From assembly GCF_040717455.1 (NCBI RefSeq), contig NZ_JBFEFH010000018.1, forward strand, positions 80,962 to 144,961: a stretch of DNA of 64,000 bases. Direction: 5' to 3'. The DNA comes from Tautonia sp040717455 (GTDB taxonomy: Bacteria > Planctomycetota > Planctomycetia > Isosphaerales > Isosphaeraceae). The notes under the pieces are model-generated. The model had not been told where the DNA came from. It did not search any database and saw only the letters and a list, made by a program, of their open reading frames with translations. This document shows positions 39,524 through 48,305 of the stretch, one piece after another. How positions within the stretch are numbered: the stretch's first letter is position 1; each line of letters opens with the position of its first letter. Position numbers and translations under genes: made by a program.

Positions 39524-42130
39524 ATGCCAATCAAAATCCCCAAGCTGAGCCTCGTCGTCCTGGTCGGCCCCAGCGGATCGGGCAAGAGTTCGTTCGCCCG
39601 CAGGCACTTCAGGCCCACGGAAATCCTCTCGTCCGACACCTGCCGAGGCATGGTCTCCGATGATGAGAACGACCAGGCGGTCACCAAAGAGGCGTTCGAG
39701 GTCCTCCGCTTCATCGCGGGGAAGCGGCTGGCCCTCGGGAAGCTGACGGTCGTCGACGCGACCAACGTGCAGCCGGAGGCCCGCAAGCCGCTGGTGGAAC
39801 TGGCACGGCAATACCACTGCCTGCCGGTGGCGATCGTATTGGACCTGCCAGAGAAGGTCTGCCAGGAGCGGAACCGGACGCGTCCGGATCGGGACTTCGG
39901 CCCGCACGTCATCCGGAACCAGAAGTCGCAACTGCGGCGTTCGTTTCGTGGGCTCCGCAGGGAGGGCTTCCGCCACGTCTTCGTGCTGGACACGCCCGAG
40001 GAGGTCGAGGCCGCCACGATCGAGCGGGTGCCGCTCTGGAACGACAGGAGCGACGAGCACGGGCCGTTCGACCTGATCGGCGACGTCCACGGCTGCGCCG
40101 ACGAACTGGAGGCCCTGCTCAACTCGCTGGGATACGAACCCTGTGCGGCCATCCCCGGAGGCCCGACTCTGGACAGCGGCCTGGTCTACGCCCACCCCGA
40201 GGGTCGCAAGGCGGTCTTCGTCGGCGACCTGGTGGACCGGGGCCCGCGCGTCCTCGACTCGGTCCGGATCGTCCGCAACATGGTCCGGCATGGGTCGGCG
40301 TTTTGCGTGCCCGGCAACCACGACATGAAGCTCGTCCGCAAGCTGAAGGGCAAGAACGTCCAGATCACCCACGGCCTGGCCGAGACGCTCGCGGAGATCG
40401 AGGCCGTGCCGGAGGAGATGCGCGGCCCGCTCCGCGATGAACTCGCCGACTTCCTCGACGGCCTGGTCAGCCATTACGTCCTCGACGACGGCAACCTCGT
40501 CGTCGCCCACGCCGGGATGAAGGAGGAGATGCAGGGGCGCGGCTCGGGCAAGGTCCGGGACTTCGCCCTCTTCGGCGAGACGACGGGGGAGACCGACGAG
40601 TTCGGCCTGCCCGTGCGGTTCGACTGGGCCTCGGAGTATCGAGGGCGGGCGATGGTCGTCTACGGGCACACGCCGGTCCCGGAGCCGCAGTGGCTCAACC
40701 GCACGGTCAACATCGACACCGGCTGCGTCTTCGGCGGCAAACTGACCGCCCTGCGCTACCCGGAGAAGGAATTCGTCTCCGTCCCCGCCGCCCGCACCTA
40801 CTGCGAGCCGGCCCGGCCCTTCCTGCCCGCCGAGGCCCAGGCCCCGTCGCTCACCGCCCAGCAGGCGCACGACGAGGTGCTCGACGCCGAGGACGTGCTG
40901 GGCAAGCGGATCGTGCCGACCCGCCTTCGCGGCAAGGTCACGATCCGGGAGGAGAATGCCGCCGCCGCCCTGGAGGTGATGAGCCGGTTCGCCGCCGATC
41001 CGAGGTGGCTGATCTACCTGCCGCCTACCATGTCGCCCTGCGAGACCAGCCGGGCCGAGGGCCTGCTGGAGCACCCCGCCGAGGCGTTCGCCTACTACCG
41101 CAGCGAGGGCGTCCCGCAGGTCATCTGCGAGGAGAAGCACATGGGGTCCCGGGCGGTCGTGGTTGCCTGCCGCGACGAGGAGGCGGCCCGGGAGCGGTTC
41201 GGCGTCACGACCGGCGAACTCGGCGTCGTCACCACCCGGACGGGGCGGAGGTTCTTCAACGACGCCGACCTGGAGCGACGGTTCCTGGACCGGGTGCGGG
41301 CGGCCCTGACCGCCGCCGACCTCTGGGGCCGTCTCGACACGACCTGGGCGCTGCTGGACTGCGAGCTGATGCCCTGGTCGGCCAAGGCCCAGGAACTCCT
41401 GCGGGCCCAGTATGCGGCGGTCGGGGCCGCGGGATCGGCGGCCCTGCCCCGGGCGGTGGCCGTCCTGGATCGGGCCGCCGGGCGGTTGGAGGGCGAGGAG
41501 CAAGAGAAGGCCCGCGTCTCCGGATCGTCGTACCGCCGCCGCGAGCAGGACGTCGGCCGGTTCGTCGCCGCCTATCGCCAGTATTGCTGGCCCGTGGAAT
41601 CGCTGAGCGGCCTGAAGCTGGCCCCGTTCCACCTGCTGGCCACCGAGGGGCGGGTCCACACCGACAGGGACCACCTCTGGCACATGGAGACCCTGGCCGA
41701 GGCCTGCCGGGCCGACCCGGATTTGCTGCTGGCGACCTCCTACCGGGTCGTGGACGTGACCGACCCTGCCAGCGAGGCGTCGGGGGTCGCCTGGTGGTCC
41801 GAGTTGACCGCCGGGGGGGGCGAGGGGATGGTGGTCAAGCCGCTGTCGTTCATCCACCGGGGGCGGCGGGGCCTGTCGCAGCCCGCCGTGAAGTGCCGGG
41901 GGCGGGAGTACCTGCGGATCATCTACGGCCCGGACTACACGGACGAGGCGAACCTGGGCCGGCTGCGGTCCCGGGGACTCGGCCGGAAGCGTTCGCTGGC
42001 GATCGGGGAATTCGCCCTCGGGGTCGAGGGGCTGGAGCGGTTCGTGCGCCATGAGCCGCTGCGCCGGGTCCACGAGTGCGTCTTCGGCGTCCTGGCCCTG
42101 GAGAGCGAGCCGGTGGACCCGAGGCTCTGA
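39524..42130 (+). CDS. pnkp: Polynucleotide kinase-phosphatase-ligase Pnkp
   Basis: 868 residues, matching known bacterial Pnkp length. The 5' kinase (1-170) has P-loop GPSGSGKS (15-22) and SDTCRG with D38 and R41. The 2',3' phosphatase (170-480) is a binuclear calcineurin-like enzyme: GDVHG with D187 and H189, VGDLVDRGP, GNHD, and HAGM. The C-terminal adenylyltransferase/ligase has the lysine site EKHMGSR at about K538. The positions of P-loop, D38, R41, D187 and H189 match those I recall for Clostridium thermocellum Pnkp. With Hen1 it repairs RNAs cut by ribotoxins, sealing 5'-OH and 2',3'-cyclic phosphate ends. Confidence 0.95.
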   Translation: MPIKIPKLSLVVLVGPSGSGKSSFARRHFRPTEILSSDTCRGMVSDDENDQAVTKEAFEVLRFIAGKRLALGKLTVVDATNVQPEARKPLVELARQYHCLPVAIVLDLPEKVCQERNRTRPDRDFGPHVIRNQKSQLRRSFRGLRREGFRHVFVLDTPEEVEAATIERVPLWNDRSDEHGPFDLIGDVHGCADELEALLNSLGYEPCAAIPGGPTLDSGLVYAHPEGRKAVFVGDLVDRGPRVLDSVRIVRNMVRHGSAFCVPGNHDMKLVRKLKGKNVQITHGLAETLAEIEAVPEEMRGPLRDELADFLDGLVSHYVLDDGNLVVAHAGMKEEMQGRGSGKVRDFALFGETTGETDEFGLPVRFDWASEYRGRAMVVYGHTPVPEPQWLNRTVNIDTGCVFGGKLTALRYPEKEFVSVPAARTYCEPARPFLPAEAQAPSLTAQQAHDEVLDAEDVLGKRIVPTRLRGKVTIREENAAAALEVMSRFAADPRWLIYLPPTMSPCETSRAEGLLEHPAEAFAYYRSEGVPQVICEEKHMGSRAVVVACRDEEAARERFGVTTGELGVVTTRTGRRFFNDADLERRFLDRVRAALTAADLWGRLDTTWALLDCELMPWSAKAQELLRAQYAAVGAAGSAALPRAVAVLDRAAGRLEGEEQEKARVSGSSYRRREQDVGRFVAAYRQYCWPVESLSGLKLAPFHLLATEGRVHTDRDHLWHMETLAEACRADPDLLLATSYRVVDVTDPASEASGVAWWSELTAGGGEGMVVKPLSFIHRGRRGLSQPAVKCRGREYLRIIYGPDYTDEANLGRLRSRGLGRKRSLAIGEFALGVEGLERFVRHEPLRRVHECVFGVLALESEPVDPRL

Positions 42131-42149
42131 GCGTGATGGGAGCGACGCG

Positions 42150-42572
42150 ATGGAGATTGCCTACGCCCTCGAGCCGGGCCTGGCGGCCGAGGAGTTCCTC
42201 GACCTGCTGGCCCGCTCCACCCTGGCCGATCGCCGGCCGATCGGCGAGCCCGAGACGATCCGGGGCATGCTCCGCAACGCCGACGTCGTCGTCGCCGCCA
42301 GGGCGGGCGGGCTGCTCGTCGGGGTCTCGCGGGCGATCACCGACTTCAGCTATTGCACCTACCTGTCCGACCTGGCGGTCGATGTCGCCCATCAGCGCCG
42401 GGGCATCGGCAGGGAACTGATCCGCCGGACGCATGAGGCGGCGGGCACGAACACGACGCTGATCCTTCTGGCGGCGCCGCTGGCCCGCTCCTACTACCCA
42501 CGCATCGGCATGCGATCGCACGACTCCTGCTGGATCATCCCGCGCATCCCCCCGGATGGGCCTCCCCCGTGA
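42150..42572 (+). CDS. GNAT-family N-acetyltransferase
   Basis: 140 residues from the ATG at 42150, preceded by GGGAG. The acetyl-CoA site is in DLAVDVAHQRRGIGRELI (motif A, R/Q-x-x-G-x-G/A), with a preceding beta-strand ITDFSYCTYLSDLAVD. Such enzymes acetylate small molecules or protein N-termini; the substrate is not evident. It starts 19 bases after pnkp on the same strand and may be co-transcribed with the RNA-repair genes, though no functional link is known. Confidence 0.85.
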   Translation: MEIAYALEPGLAAEEFLDLLARSTLADRRPIGEPETIRGMLRNADVVVAARAGGLLVGVSRAITDFSYCTYLSDLAVDVAHQRRGIGRELIRRTHEAAGTNTTLILLAAPLARSYYPRIGMRSHDSCWIIPRIPPDGPPP

Positions 42573-42777
42573 TCGGAGTCGGCCCGGCGGACCGGGCACG
42601 GGCCCCGGCCCGCCGGTCGTTGCCCGGGGAGATCCCTCCGGATATCCTCGGGCACCGGCGGGGCCGGCGCCGTCCCGTCACCGATGCCGGGCCCGATCGC
42701 GCCCCCTTGGGGGGCTCTCCATCCCCGGCCCGGTGCCCCGACCGGCCCCTCAACCGTCATGACGGGAGTCCCCCAAG

Positions 42778-43329
42778 TTGAAGCCGATCACCTTCTCATG
42801 CGAGGCGAGGCTTGGCATCCCCCCCGAGGAGATCGCCCGGCGCATCCTCGACCTCGACCGCTGGCCCGATTTCGAGGGCTACGGGCCGCTGCCGGGGATC
42901 AGGGCGGCGGCCTTCGAGGCCACGAACCCCGAGGTGGTCGGCACCGTGATCCGGGTGACGAACACGGACGGGTCGAGCCACACCGAGGAGGTCGTGGAGT
43001 GGGACCCGCCCCGGCGGATCCGGCTCCGCATGGGAGGGTTCTCGCCGCCGGTGTCCCGCCTGGCCACCGGATTCGACGAGACCTGGCAGTTCGAACGCGC
43101 CGGAGAGTCCACCCGGGTCGTCCGGTCGTTCTGCTTGCATCCCAAGGCGGCGGCCGCCCGGCCCTTGCTCCGGCTCGTCTCACTCCTGCTCCGGAGGGCC
43201 GTCGACCGGCATCTGCGGCACATGCAGGACGACGAATCCGCCGGCGGGAGGCCGGCGACGCCGCGCGAGGGCGAGCCGAGGCGGCCGGGAGGCCCGGATT
43301 CGACCCCCAACACGGAGCACCCCCGATGA
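42778..43329 (+). CDS. SRPBCC (START-like) family protein
   Basis: 183 residues starting at a TTG with GGGAG upstream. The fold is a lipid-binding-like SRPBCC domain: EARLGIPPEEIARRILDLDRWPDFEGY at the start, GTVIRVTNTDGSSHTEEVVEWDPPRRI in the middle and a long C-terminal helix about 120-150. A polar tail of about 35 residues is added. Ligand unknown. Its last codons overlap the ATG of the DJ-1 gene (ATGA), so the two are translationally coupled. Confidence 0.7.
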   Translation: MKPITFSCEARLGIPPEEIARRILDLDRWPDFEGYGPLPGIRAAAFEATNPEVVGTVIRVTNTDGSSHTEEVVEWDPPRRIRLRMGGFSPPVSRLATGFDETWQFERAGESTRVVRSFCLHPKAAAARPLLRLVSLLLRRAVDRHLRHMQDDESAGGRPATPREGEPRRPGGPDSTPNTEHPR

Positions 43330-43946
43330 CCCGCCGCCGCGTCGGCATCCTGGTCTTCCCCGAGGTCGAGGTGCTCGACTTCGCCGGCCCCTTCGAGGTC
43401 TTCTCCGTCGCCCGGCTCGACGAAGGACGCCGGCGGGAGGGGCCGTCCCCCTACGAGGTCGTCCTGGTCGCCGAGGCGCCCGGCACGGTCGTCGCCTCGG
43501 GGGGGCTGAAGGTCGTGCCCGACCACGGCCTGCGCGACTGCCCGCCGCTCGACGTGCTCGTGATCCCGGGCGGCTGGGGCGTCCGGGATCAGATCAAGAA
43601 CGAGCCCCTGATTGACTGGATCGCCGGGCGGGCCGGCCAGCTCGAGCTCCTGGCGTCCGTCTGCACCGGGTCGATGCTCCTGGGCCGGGCCGGGCTGCTC
43701 GACGGCAGGAGGGCGACGACCCACTGGAAGGTCCTGGACTGGATGCGGGAGTCGTTCCCGGATGTCACCGTCCTGGGGGATGAGAACGTCGTCGATGAGG
43801 GCGAGGTCATCACCTCGGCGGGCATCGCGGCGGGGATCGACATGGCGCTCCGGGTCGTCGCCCGGCATCACGGCGAGGCGGCGGCGCGGGCGACCGCCCG
43901 GCACATGGAGTATCCCTTCCCCGAGGACAACCGGCGCCGGGGCTGA
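43326..43946 (+). CDS. DJ-1/PfpI (class I amidotransferase-like) family protein
   Basis: 206 residues. The fold starts RRRVGILVFPEVEVLDFAGPFEVFS and has the nucleophile-elbow Cys113 in SVCTGSMLLGRAGLLDGRRATTHW, with the His close after it. Family members act as chaperones, glyoxalases, isonitrile hydratases or stress proteins; the FxxVEVLDFAGP start is like the AraC-associated amidotransferase-like subgroup, but no AraC domain is fused. Start codon overlaps the SRPBCC stop. No neighbour indicates a substrate. Confidence 0.85.
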   Translation: MTRRRVGILVFPEVEVLDFAGPFEVFSVARLDEGRRREGPSPYEVVLVAEAPGTVVASGGLKVVPDHGLRDCPPLDVLVIPGGWGVRDQIKNEPLIDWIAGRAGQLELLASVCTGSMLLGRAGLLDGRRATTHWKVLDWMRESFPDVTVLGDENVVDEGEVITSAGIAAGIDMALRVVARHHGEAAARATARHMEYPFPEDNRRRG

Positions 43947-44001
43947 CACCTCATGCCCGGACCGGATCGGCACGAGGAGGCCCCGCCCCGTCGGATCCAG
44001 C

Positions 44002-45042
44002 TCACCGGTGTTGCGTCGGGTCCGGGCCGACTCGGATGATCTTCTTGCCGAAGTTCTCGCCCTTGAGCAGCCCGATCAACTCGCGGGGGGCGTCCTCCAG
44101 CCCCTCCGTGATGTCCTCCCGAGACTTGACCCGCCCCTCGCGGAGCCAGCCGCCCATCTCCGACCGGAACGCGTCGAACTGATCGGCGAAGTCCCAGACG
44201 ATGAACCCCCGGAAGGTCAGCCGCTTGACCAGGATCGCCTGCATCGCCAGCGGGACCCGATTCGGGCCCTCGGGCAACTCGGCGGCGTTGTAGTGGGCGA
44301 TCAGGCCGCAGACCGGCACCCGGGCGAACCGGTTCAGCAGCGGCAAGACCGCCTCGAACACCGCCCCGCCGACGTTCTCGAAGTAGATGTCGATCCCGCC
44401 CGGGCAGGCGGCCTCCAGTCGTCCGGGCAGGTCCGGCCGGCGATGGTCGAGGCAGACGTCGAAGCCGAGTTCCTCCTCGACGTGGCGGCACTTCCGCTCG
44501 CCCCCGGCGATGCCGACGACCCGGCATCCCTTGATCTTGGCGATCTGCCCCACCACCGAGCCCACCGCGCCGGAGGCCGCCGCCACCACCAGCGTCTCGC
44601 CCGGCTTCGGCCGGCCGATGTTCAGCAGGCCGGTGTAGGCGGTGAAGCCCGGCATCCCCAGCACCCCGAGCGCGTACGAGATGGGGCCGTGCGCGGGGTC
44701 GATCGCCCGCACCCCGTCCCCGTCGGAGAGGGCGAACTCCTGCCACCCGGCGTTCGCGAGCACGAGGTCGCCCCGCCCGTAGTCCGGGAGGTTCGACGCG
44801 ACGACCTCGCAGACCGTGCCGCCTTCCATGACCGCCCCGACCTCGACGGGCGGCGCGTAGGATGGCCCGGCGTTCATCCGGCCTCGCATGTACGGGTCGA
44901 GCGACAGGTAGACGGTTCGCAGCAGCATCTGGCCGGGGCCGGGCTCGGGCACGCCCGATTCGACCAGTCGGAAGTCGTCCGGCGTCGGCTCGCCTTGCGG
45001 GCGAGAGGCGAGGAGGACCTGGCGGTTTCGTTCGGCGGTCAT
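44002..45042 (-). CDS. NADP-dependent MDR oxidoreductase (CurA/leukotriene-dehydrogenase-like)
   Basis: 346 residues, medium-chain dehydrogenase/reductase without the catalytic zinc site. Visible are YLSLDPYMRGRM near the N-terminus, the Rossmann AASGAVGSVVGQIAKIKG and the IDIYFENVGG motif, all usual for the NADPH-dependent 2-alkenal/curcumin reductase group. It reduces C=C bonds of activated alkenals or similar ketones. The ATG at 45042 has AAAGGAG just upstream. It faces the DJ-1 gene tail-to-tail with a 55-base gap. Substrate not evident from context. Confidence 0.88.
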   Translation of the reverse strand: MTAERNRQVLLASRPQGEPTPDDFRLVESGVPEPGPGQMLLRTVYLSLDPYMRGRMNAGPSYAPPVEVGAVMEGGTVCEVVASNLPDYGRGDLVLANAGWQEFALSDGDGVRAIDPAHGPISYALGVLGMPGFTAYTGLLNIGRPKPGETLVVAAASGAVGSVVGQIAKIKGCRVVGIAGGERKCRHVEEELGFDVCLDHRRPDLPGRLEAACPGGIDIYFENVGGAVFEAVLPLLNRFARVPVCGLIAHYNAAELPEGPNRVPLAMQAILVKRLTFRGFIVWDFADQFDAFRSEMGGWLREGRVKSREDITEGLEDAPRELIGLLKGENFGKKIIRVGPDPTQHR

Positions 45043-45534
45043 GGCGCTCCTTTGGCGTTTCGGGTGACGCGTCTGCTCGGGCTTCAGGCGAGATCGGCCA
45101 CGACGGTCACCCCGGCTCCGTCCCGGGCACACGAGACGCAGCGGGAGAACGGGTGACACCGAATTGCCCGGATGCCTTCCCCCGAAGGCCGTCGTCGGAT
45201 CCTCCGGGCTCGTCCCCGAGCCTGTGGCGTCCGAAGGACACAGTTCGGGGAGATCCGGCATGATTGGCCTCGATGCCGTCCCCGATGACCTCTCGCCCGC
45301 AGCGGCACCTGCCGGGGCGAGCGAGCCCGTGGATAACGCACGCGATGCTGTCGGGGTCGTGCCACCGCGAGGACCTCGAATGCCAGATGATCGCCGTCGC
45401 CGCAGGCCTCGCACTCACCCGAGGAGACCTCCCGGGAGCGATCTCCGACCTCGTCGAAGCGAGACCCGCCGCAAACGCCGCGCCCGGCCCAGCCTTGCCT
45501 TCCCTTCGCCTCGGGAATCCCGGCATGGATGGCC
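45043..45534. other. Intergenic region
   Basis: About 490 bases between two minus-strand genes. No credible gene or RNA. Confidence 0.4.
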
Positions 45535-46011
45535 TCACGGCCCGGCGACCTGGACCTCGATGCCGTCGGGGTCCTTGAAATAGACCCGGCCCGACTCCCG
45601 CCGCACCTCCAGCCCGGCGCCCCTGAGCTTCCGCTCGGCCTCGTCGGCGTCGTAGTCGGGGATCGCGTAGCAGTAGTGGTGCAGCCCCGGCCCCTCGCCC
45701 CGGAACAGGGTCAGGAAGAAGCCGTCGGCGCGGCCCAGGAAGCAGTTCTCCTCGCCGCCGTCCCGAATCACCTCCAGGCCCAGGTGCTCCTCGTAGAAGT
45801 CCCGCGAGCGGGCCACGTCCCGGACATTCAAGGCGATGTGGTCCAAGCCGGTGGCGCCGAAGGTGCTGCCGTCCTCCCGGCTTGCCTCCGCGACCCGCGG
45901 CGCCACGGCCATGGCCGCCCCCAGTCCCATCAGCCGGGCGGCAAGTTGGCGGCGAGACAATTGCCCGCGTTCGAACTGCTCGACAAGCGTCTCGGCGGTC
46001 GCGTGGCTCAT
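45535..46011 (-). CDS. Secreted VOC-family protein with Tat-like signal
   Basis: 158 residues from the ATG at 46011, with GAGGAGG 6 bases upstream. The N-terminus has SRRQLAARLMGLGAAMAVAP, a twin-arginine-like export signal. The mature part is a glyoxalase/VOC beta-alpha-beta-beta-beta unit: GLDHIALNVRDVARSRDFYEEHLGLEVI and HYCYAIPDYDADEAERKLRGAGLEV, ending in the typical VYFKDPDGIEVQV. Metal ligands are His near the start and Glu in the last strand. Dioxygenase, isomerase or binding roles are all known for VOC proteins; none can be chosen here. Confidence 0.82.
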   Translation of the reverse strand: MSHATAETLVEQFERGQLSRRQLAARLMGLGAAMAVAPRVAEASREDGSTFGATGLDHIALNVRDVARSRDFYEEHLGLEVIRDGGEENCFLGRADGFFLTLFRGEGPGLHHYCYAIPDYDADEAERKLRGAGLEVRRESGRVYFKDPDGIEVQVAGP

Positions 46012-46370
46012 GGTCGTCCTCCTCGGTGGCGAGCGGTCACATCGGAGGGGACACGGTGACGGCGTCGCCGTCGTCCCCCCCCCGTGTCGATTTCCCGTTG
46101 ATTGAGTCTGCATCGCGCATGCCGAACGGCGCCAATCGGTGACCGGGCCGGTGGGCCCGAAGGGCGGAAGATTCGCGCCTCCGAGCGGCCCGCCAGGATC
46201 ACCCCGGAGTGTCAGTCGCCTCGGGCCTCCTCCCCGTCCCTTCAGCCCCTCCCCCGAAACCCGCATACCACGTCCGGGCGTCGATCCATCGGCGTGACAA
46301 TCCGTCGCTCCCGGATCGTCGCAAGTGCTCGAAACCTGCGACGTAAGTGCTTCCAGAAATGCGAGAAACG
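46012..46370. other. Intergenic region left of the integrated element
   Basis: About 360 bases. No gene was recognised; it leads into the minus-strand tRNA terminator at 46371. Confidence 0.4.
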
Positions 46371-46402
46371 AAAAAAGCCCACCCCGTTTCCGAGGTGGGC
46401 TT
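46371..46402 (-). terminator. Original terminator of the tRNA-Lys gene
   Basis: On the minus strand, stem 46402-46394 pairs with 46383-46375 (AAGCCCACC/GGTGGGCTT), followed by a run of T. It lies only 7 bases downstream of the tRNA-Lys 3' fragment, as it would have before integration separated it from the intact tRNA. Confidence 0.85.
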
Positions 46403-46406
46403 CATC

Positions 46407-46454
46407 AGTGCCTCCCGAAGGACTCGAACCTTCAACCCGCTGATTAAGAGTCAG
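46407..46454. repeat. attL core (direct repeat with attR)
   Basis: 48 bases identical to 59134-59181. Flanking bases differ on both sides (C versus G before, T versus C after), which fixes the length. Confidence 0.92.
46409..46454 (-). pseudogene. tRNA-Lys 3' fragment at attL
   Basis: 46 bases that match the 3' part of the intact tRNA-Lys, including the anticodon loop, T arm and acceptor 3' strand. The 5' half was replaced by element sequence, so it is not functional. Confidence 0.9.
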
Positions 46455-46634
46455 TCGGCCGATCCCGATAACTCTAAACCTGGGAACCGCTTACGACTTG
46501 CTCATGTTCCGGTTGCCCACCATTTACCCACCGAAGCCGATATGCCCCCCGATCTGGCTGAAATCGCTTCGGCTTGGTCGTCGCTTCCTGACGTTGTGAA
46601 GGCTGGGATCATGGCGATGGTCCGAGCTATTTAG
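46455..46634 (+). other. Left-end coding segment that would extend the integrase in the circular form
   Basis: Starting directly after the attL core, in the frame that the integrase uses through the core, 59 codons are open until TAG at 46632-46634. They encode SADPDNSKPGNRLRL, then AHHLPTEADMPPDLAEIASA and WSSLPDVVKAGIMAMV. In the excised circle this would be the C-terminus of the integrase. In the integrated state it has no start of its own. Alternatively it is the relic of another integrase. Confidence 0.55.
46512..46536. repeat. Left-arm TTTGCCCACC-type repeat pair
   Basis: Two ten-base units, GTTGCCCACC (46512-46521) and TTTACCCACC (46523-46532), 11 bases apart. The same pair occurs at 58975-58995 on the other arm. 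They look like integrase arm sites but lie in potentially coding DNA. Confidence 0.45.
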
Positions 46635-46784
46635 GCTATCCTTGGGTCTGTTTCGATAATTCTGAATAACTGCCCTGATGCTCGCCAAGTTGCATCACGG
46701 CCCTTGACCTGCGTTCAGTACCCTGCAAAGCTCTAACCCCAATCATTTTTCTAGTCGCTTCAGTCATTGCTTGAATGTGTGCAA

Positions 46785-47414
46785 ATGGTTGAGCCACCTC
46801 CTAGACGTAAACTTGCGATATGCAGGCAGAATTTTCCTCACAGTCAGTCCGAGTCGGTGATCGCTCACGTCGAAGTTCTGTGTGAGCGTCTAGCTCGTAG
46901 ACTGATCATGGGAAAATGGTGGCAAGGGGGAGGTATTCCCCTATATCGCCTTATGTCAGAGCCAGACCAGAGATGGAATTGGAATGAAATAGCAAGATGG
47001 GCAGATCGTGCCGAAGAGTATTTTGGCTGCTATGTGCTCTTGGTTCCGCAAAGTGGAATGGTAACAGCCGAAGGTGCTGTTTTGTACAGAATCGGAGCAC
47101 AGTCTCTCCTTGAACCGGGTCAGGGCACGGTGCACTTACAGTACCTTGCGGTTTCACCGTTGAACCGGAAGCGGCTAATGGGCAACGCAGCTGCCTACAA
47201 GGGTATTGGGACCGAATTGGTAGCCCTAACTGTTTATGCCAGCTATATTAATGGTTTCAGAGGTCGGGTGTTGTGCGAGCCGCTCGACCAGTCACTAGGC
47301 TTCTATATAGAGCGAGGTTTCGAAAAGATTGTAGACCAAGCTAGTCATCGGCCGTACTATGAATTATCTTCTATAAGGGGTGAAGAGCAGCTCGTACAAC
47401 GTAGGTGGATTTGA
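46785..47414 (+). CDS. GNAT-like acetyltransferase, AT-rich cargo gene
   Basis: 209 residues from the ATG at 46785 (a TTG at 46767 is also possible). The second half has a GNAT pattern: HLQYLAVSPLNRK, then YKGIGTELVALTVYASYIN, then LGFYIERGFEKIVD. The GIGTEL piece is a plausible acetyl-CoA loop. Composition is clearly AT-richer than the chromosome: 28 of 60 bases are G+C in 47221-47280. It is followed after 3 bases by a 118-residue gene, so the two form a small unit ending in a strong terminator. Such pairs include GNAT toxins with antitoxins, but the usual gene order (antitoxin first) is reversed, so this is only a possibility. Confidence 0.6.
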   Translation: MVEPPPRRKLAICRQNFPHSQSESVIAHVEVLCERLARRLIMGKWWQGGGIPLYRLMSEPDQRWNWNEIARWADRAEEYFGCYVLLVPQSGMVTAEGAVLYRIGAQSLLEPGQGTVHLQYLAVSPLNRKRLMGNAAAYKGIGTELVALTVYASYINGFRGRVLCEPLDQSLGFYIERGFEKIVDQASHRPYYELSSIRGEEQLVQRRWI

Positions 47415-47417
47415 GCT

Positions 47418-47774
47418 ATGGTCCCCCCCATACATTTGGCCGCAGAACACAAATCGATTGACGACGTAAAATCTGAGGCACCATGCGAGCCTCTCGTTTC
47501 CCTTTTGGATTCAGGTGAACCAGCTATGGCTACAACTGGGCGAGATTTGCCCAGCCATCTGATCAGAGATTTGGGTCCTCGTATTCCAGTTTCAAATGAC
47601 CCTGTCAGTCATCAGATTGCTCGGCTCTTGAAACTGCACCCAGATGTTCGCGTTGATTATTCCGGAATGGATTTGCGACGACTAGGCCCGGCCAAGAAGC
47701 GGCTAGTGCTGTCGCAGATTCTTCAACGGCTTGGGATTTCTCAGCCACCTTCTAGATCCCTGCCAATCGGTTGA
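47418..47774 (+). CDS. Hypothetical protein downstream of the GNAT gene
   Basis: 118 residues with no domain I can name. The C-terminal part (KLHPDVRVDYSGMDLRRLGPAKKRLVLSQILQRL) is predicted helical and charged. It starts 3 bases after the GNAT stop, so probably is translated from the same message. An internal ATG at 47526 has a better ribosome-binding site (AGGTGA) and may be the true start. Codon use is AT-richer than the host. Confidence 0.5.
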   Translation: MVPPIHLAAEHKSIDDVKSEAPCEPLVSLLDSGEPAMATTGRDLPSHLIRDLGPRIPVSNDPVSHQIARLLKLHPDVRVDYSGMDLRRLGPAKKRLVLSQILQRLGISQPPSRSLPIG

Positions 47775-47804
47775 ATAATCGACGCTCGTCTTCAGAGCAG
47801 ATGA

Positions 47805-47839
47805 GAAAGGCCCCTCTATCATAGGTGGAGGGGCCTTTC
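47805..47839. terminator. Rho-independent terminator
   Basis: Stem of 12 bp (47805-47816 with 47828-47839), loop of 11 bases, followed by CTGTT. It ends the GNAT/118-residue unit on the plus strand, and could also stop the minus-strand 92-residue gene. Confidence 0.8.
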
Positions 47840-47911
47840 TCTGTTACATGATCAGGGTACTCATTTCAAACATTGTTGAGACCGGAAGTAGGCTCGTAGC
47901 AATTTTGCTGA

Positions 47912-48190
47912 TTAGAGATAGCCCGGAAATTCGACCCGGCAATTGGCCTCGGCTTCCTCCGCCAGTCGATCGGCCTCGGCGTCGGAGAGCGTCCAACGCT
48001 CGTCCGTCCAGTCCGGCCACGAGGCCCACGGTTCGGCGTGCTCGGCCAGTTGGGAAGCGTACCATTCGGCATCGGCGGTCGAGTAGCCGACCCGAGGGAG
48101 GGGGTTCCCGAAGGTGTCGGTCGGGCGATCGAGCCCGAGGCCGAAGCGGGTGGTCTTGACGCGGCGGGTGCTGTCGAAAAGGATCGTCAT
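47912..48190 (-). CDS. Small hypothetical protein
   Basis: 92 residues, acidic and Trp-rich (WASWPDWTDERWTLSDAEAD). The start ATG at 48190 has AGGAG 8 bases upstream. No known domain. It is divergent from the small gene at 48366, and shares the 170-base spacer that contains the GTGTACCCA repeats. Confidence 0.6.
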   Translation of the reverse strand: MTILFDSTRRVKTTRFGLGLDRPTDTFGNPLPRVGYSTADAEWYASQLAEHAEPWASWPDWTDERWTLSDAEADRLAEEAEANCRVEFPGYL

Positions 48191-48305
48191 GGGTGGGGCT
48201 CCTGAGTAGCCTTGCCCTCGGGGGTCGGGTGAGTACCAGTCACCCGGCCCCCTCTCGTTTTCGGGCTTGCCCTTTGCTCGCCCGACATGAAAGAGTATAA
48301 TTCAT

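Noticed and set aside
46409..46454. A second tRNA-Lys gene
   Set aside because: Lacks the 5' half and acceptor partner; it is the attL fragment.
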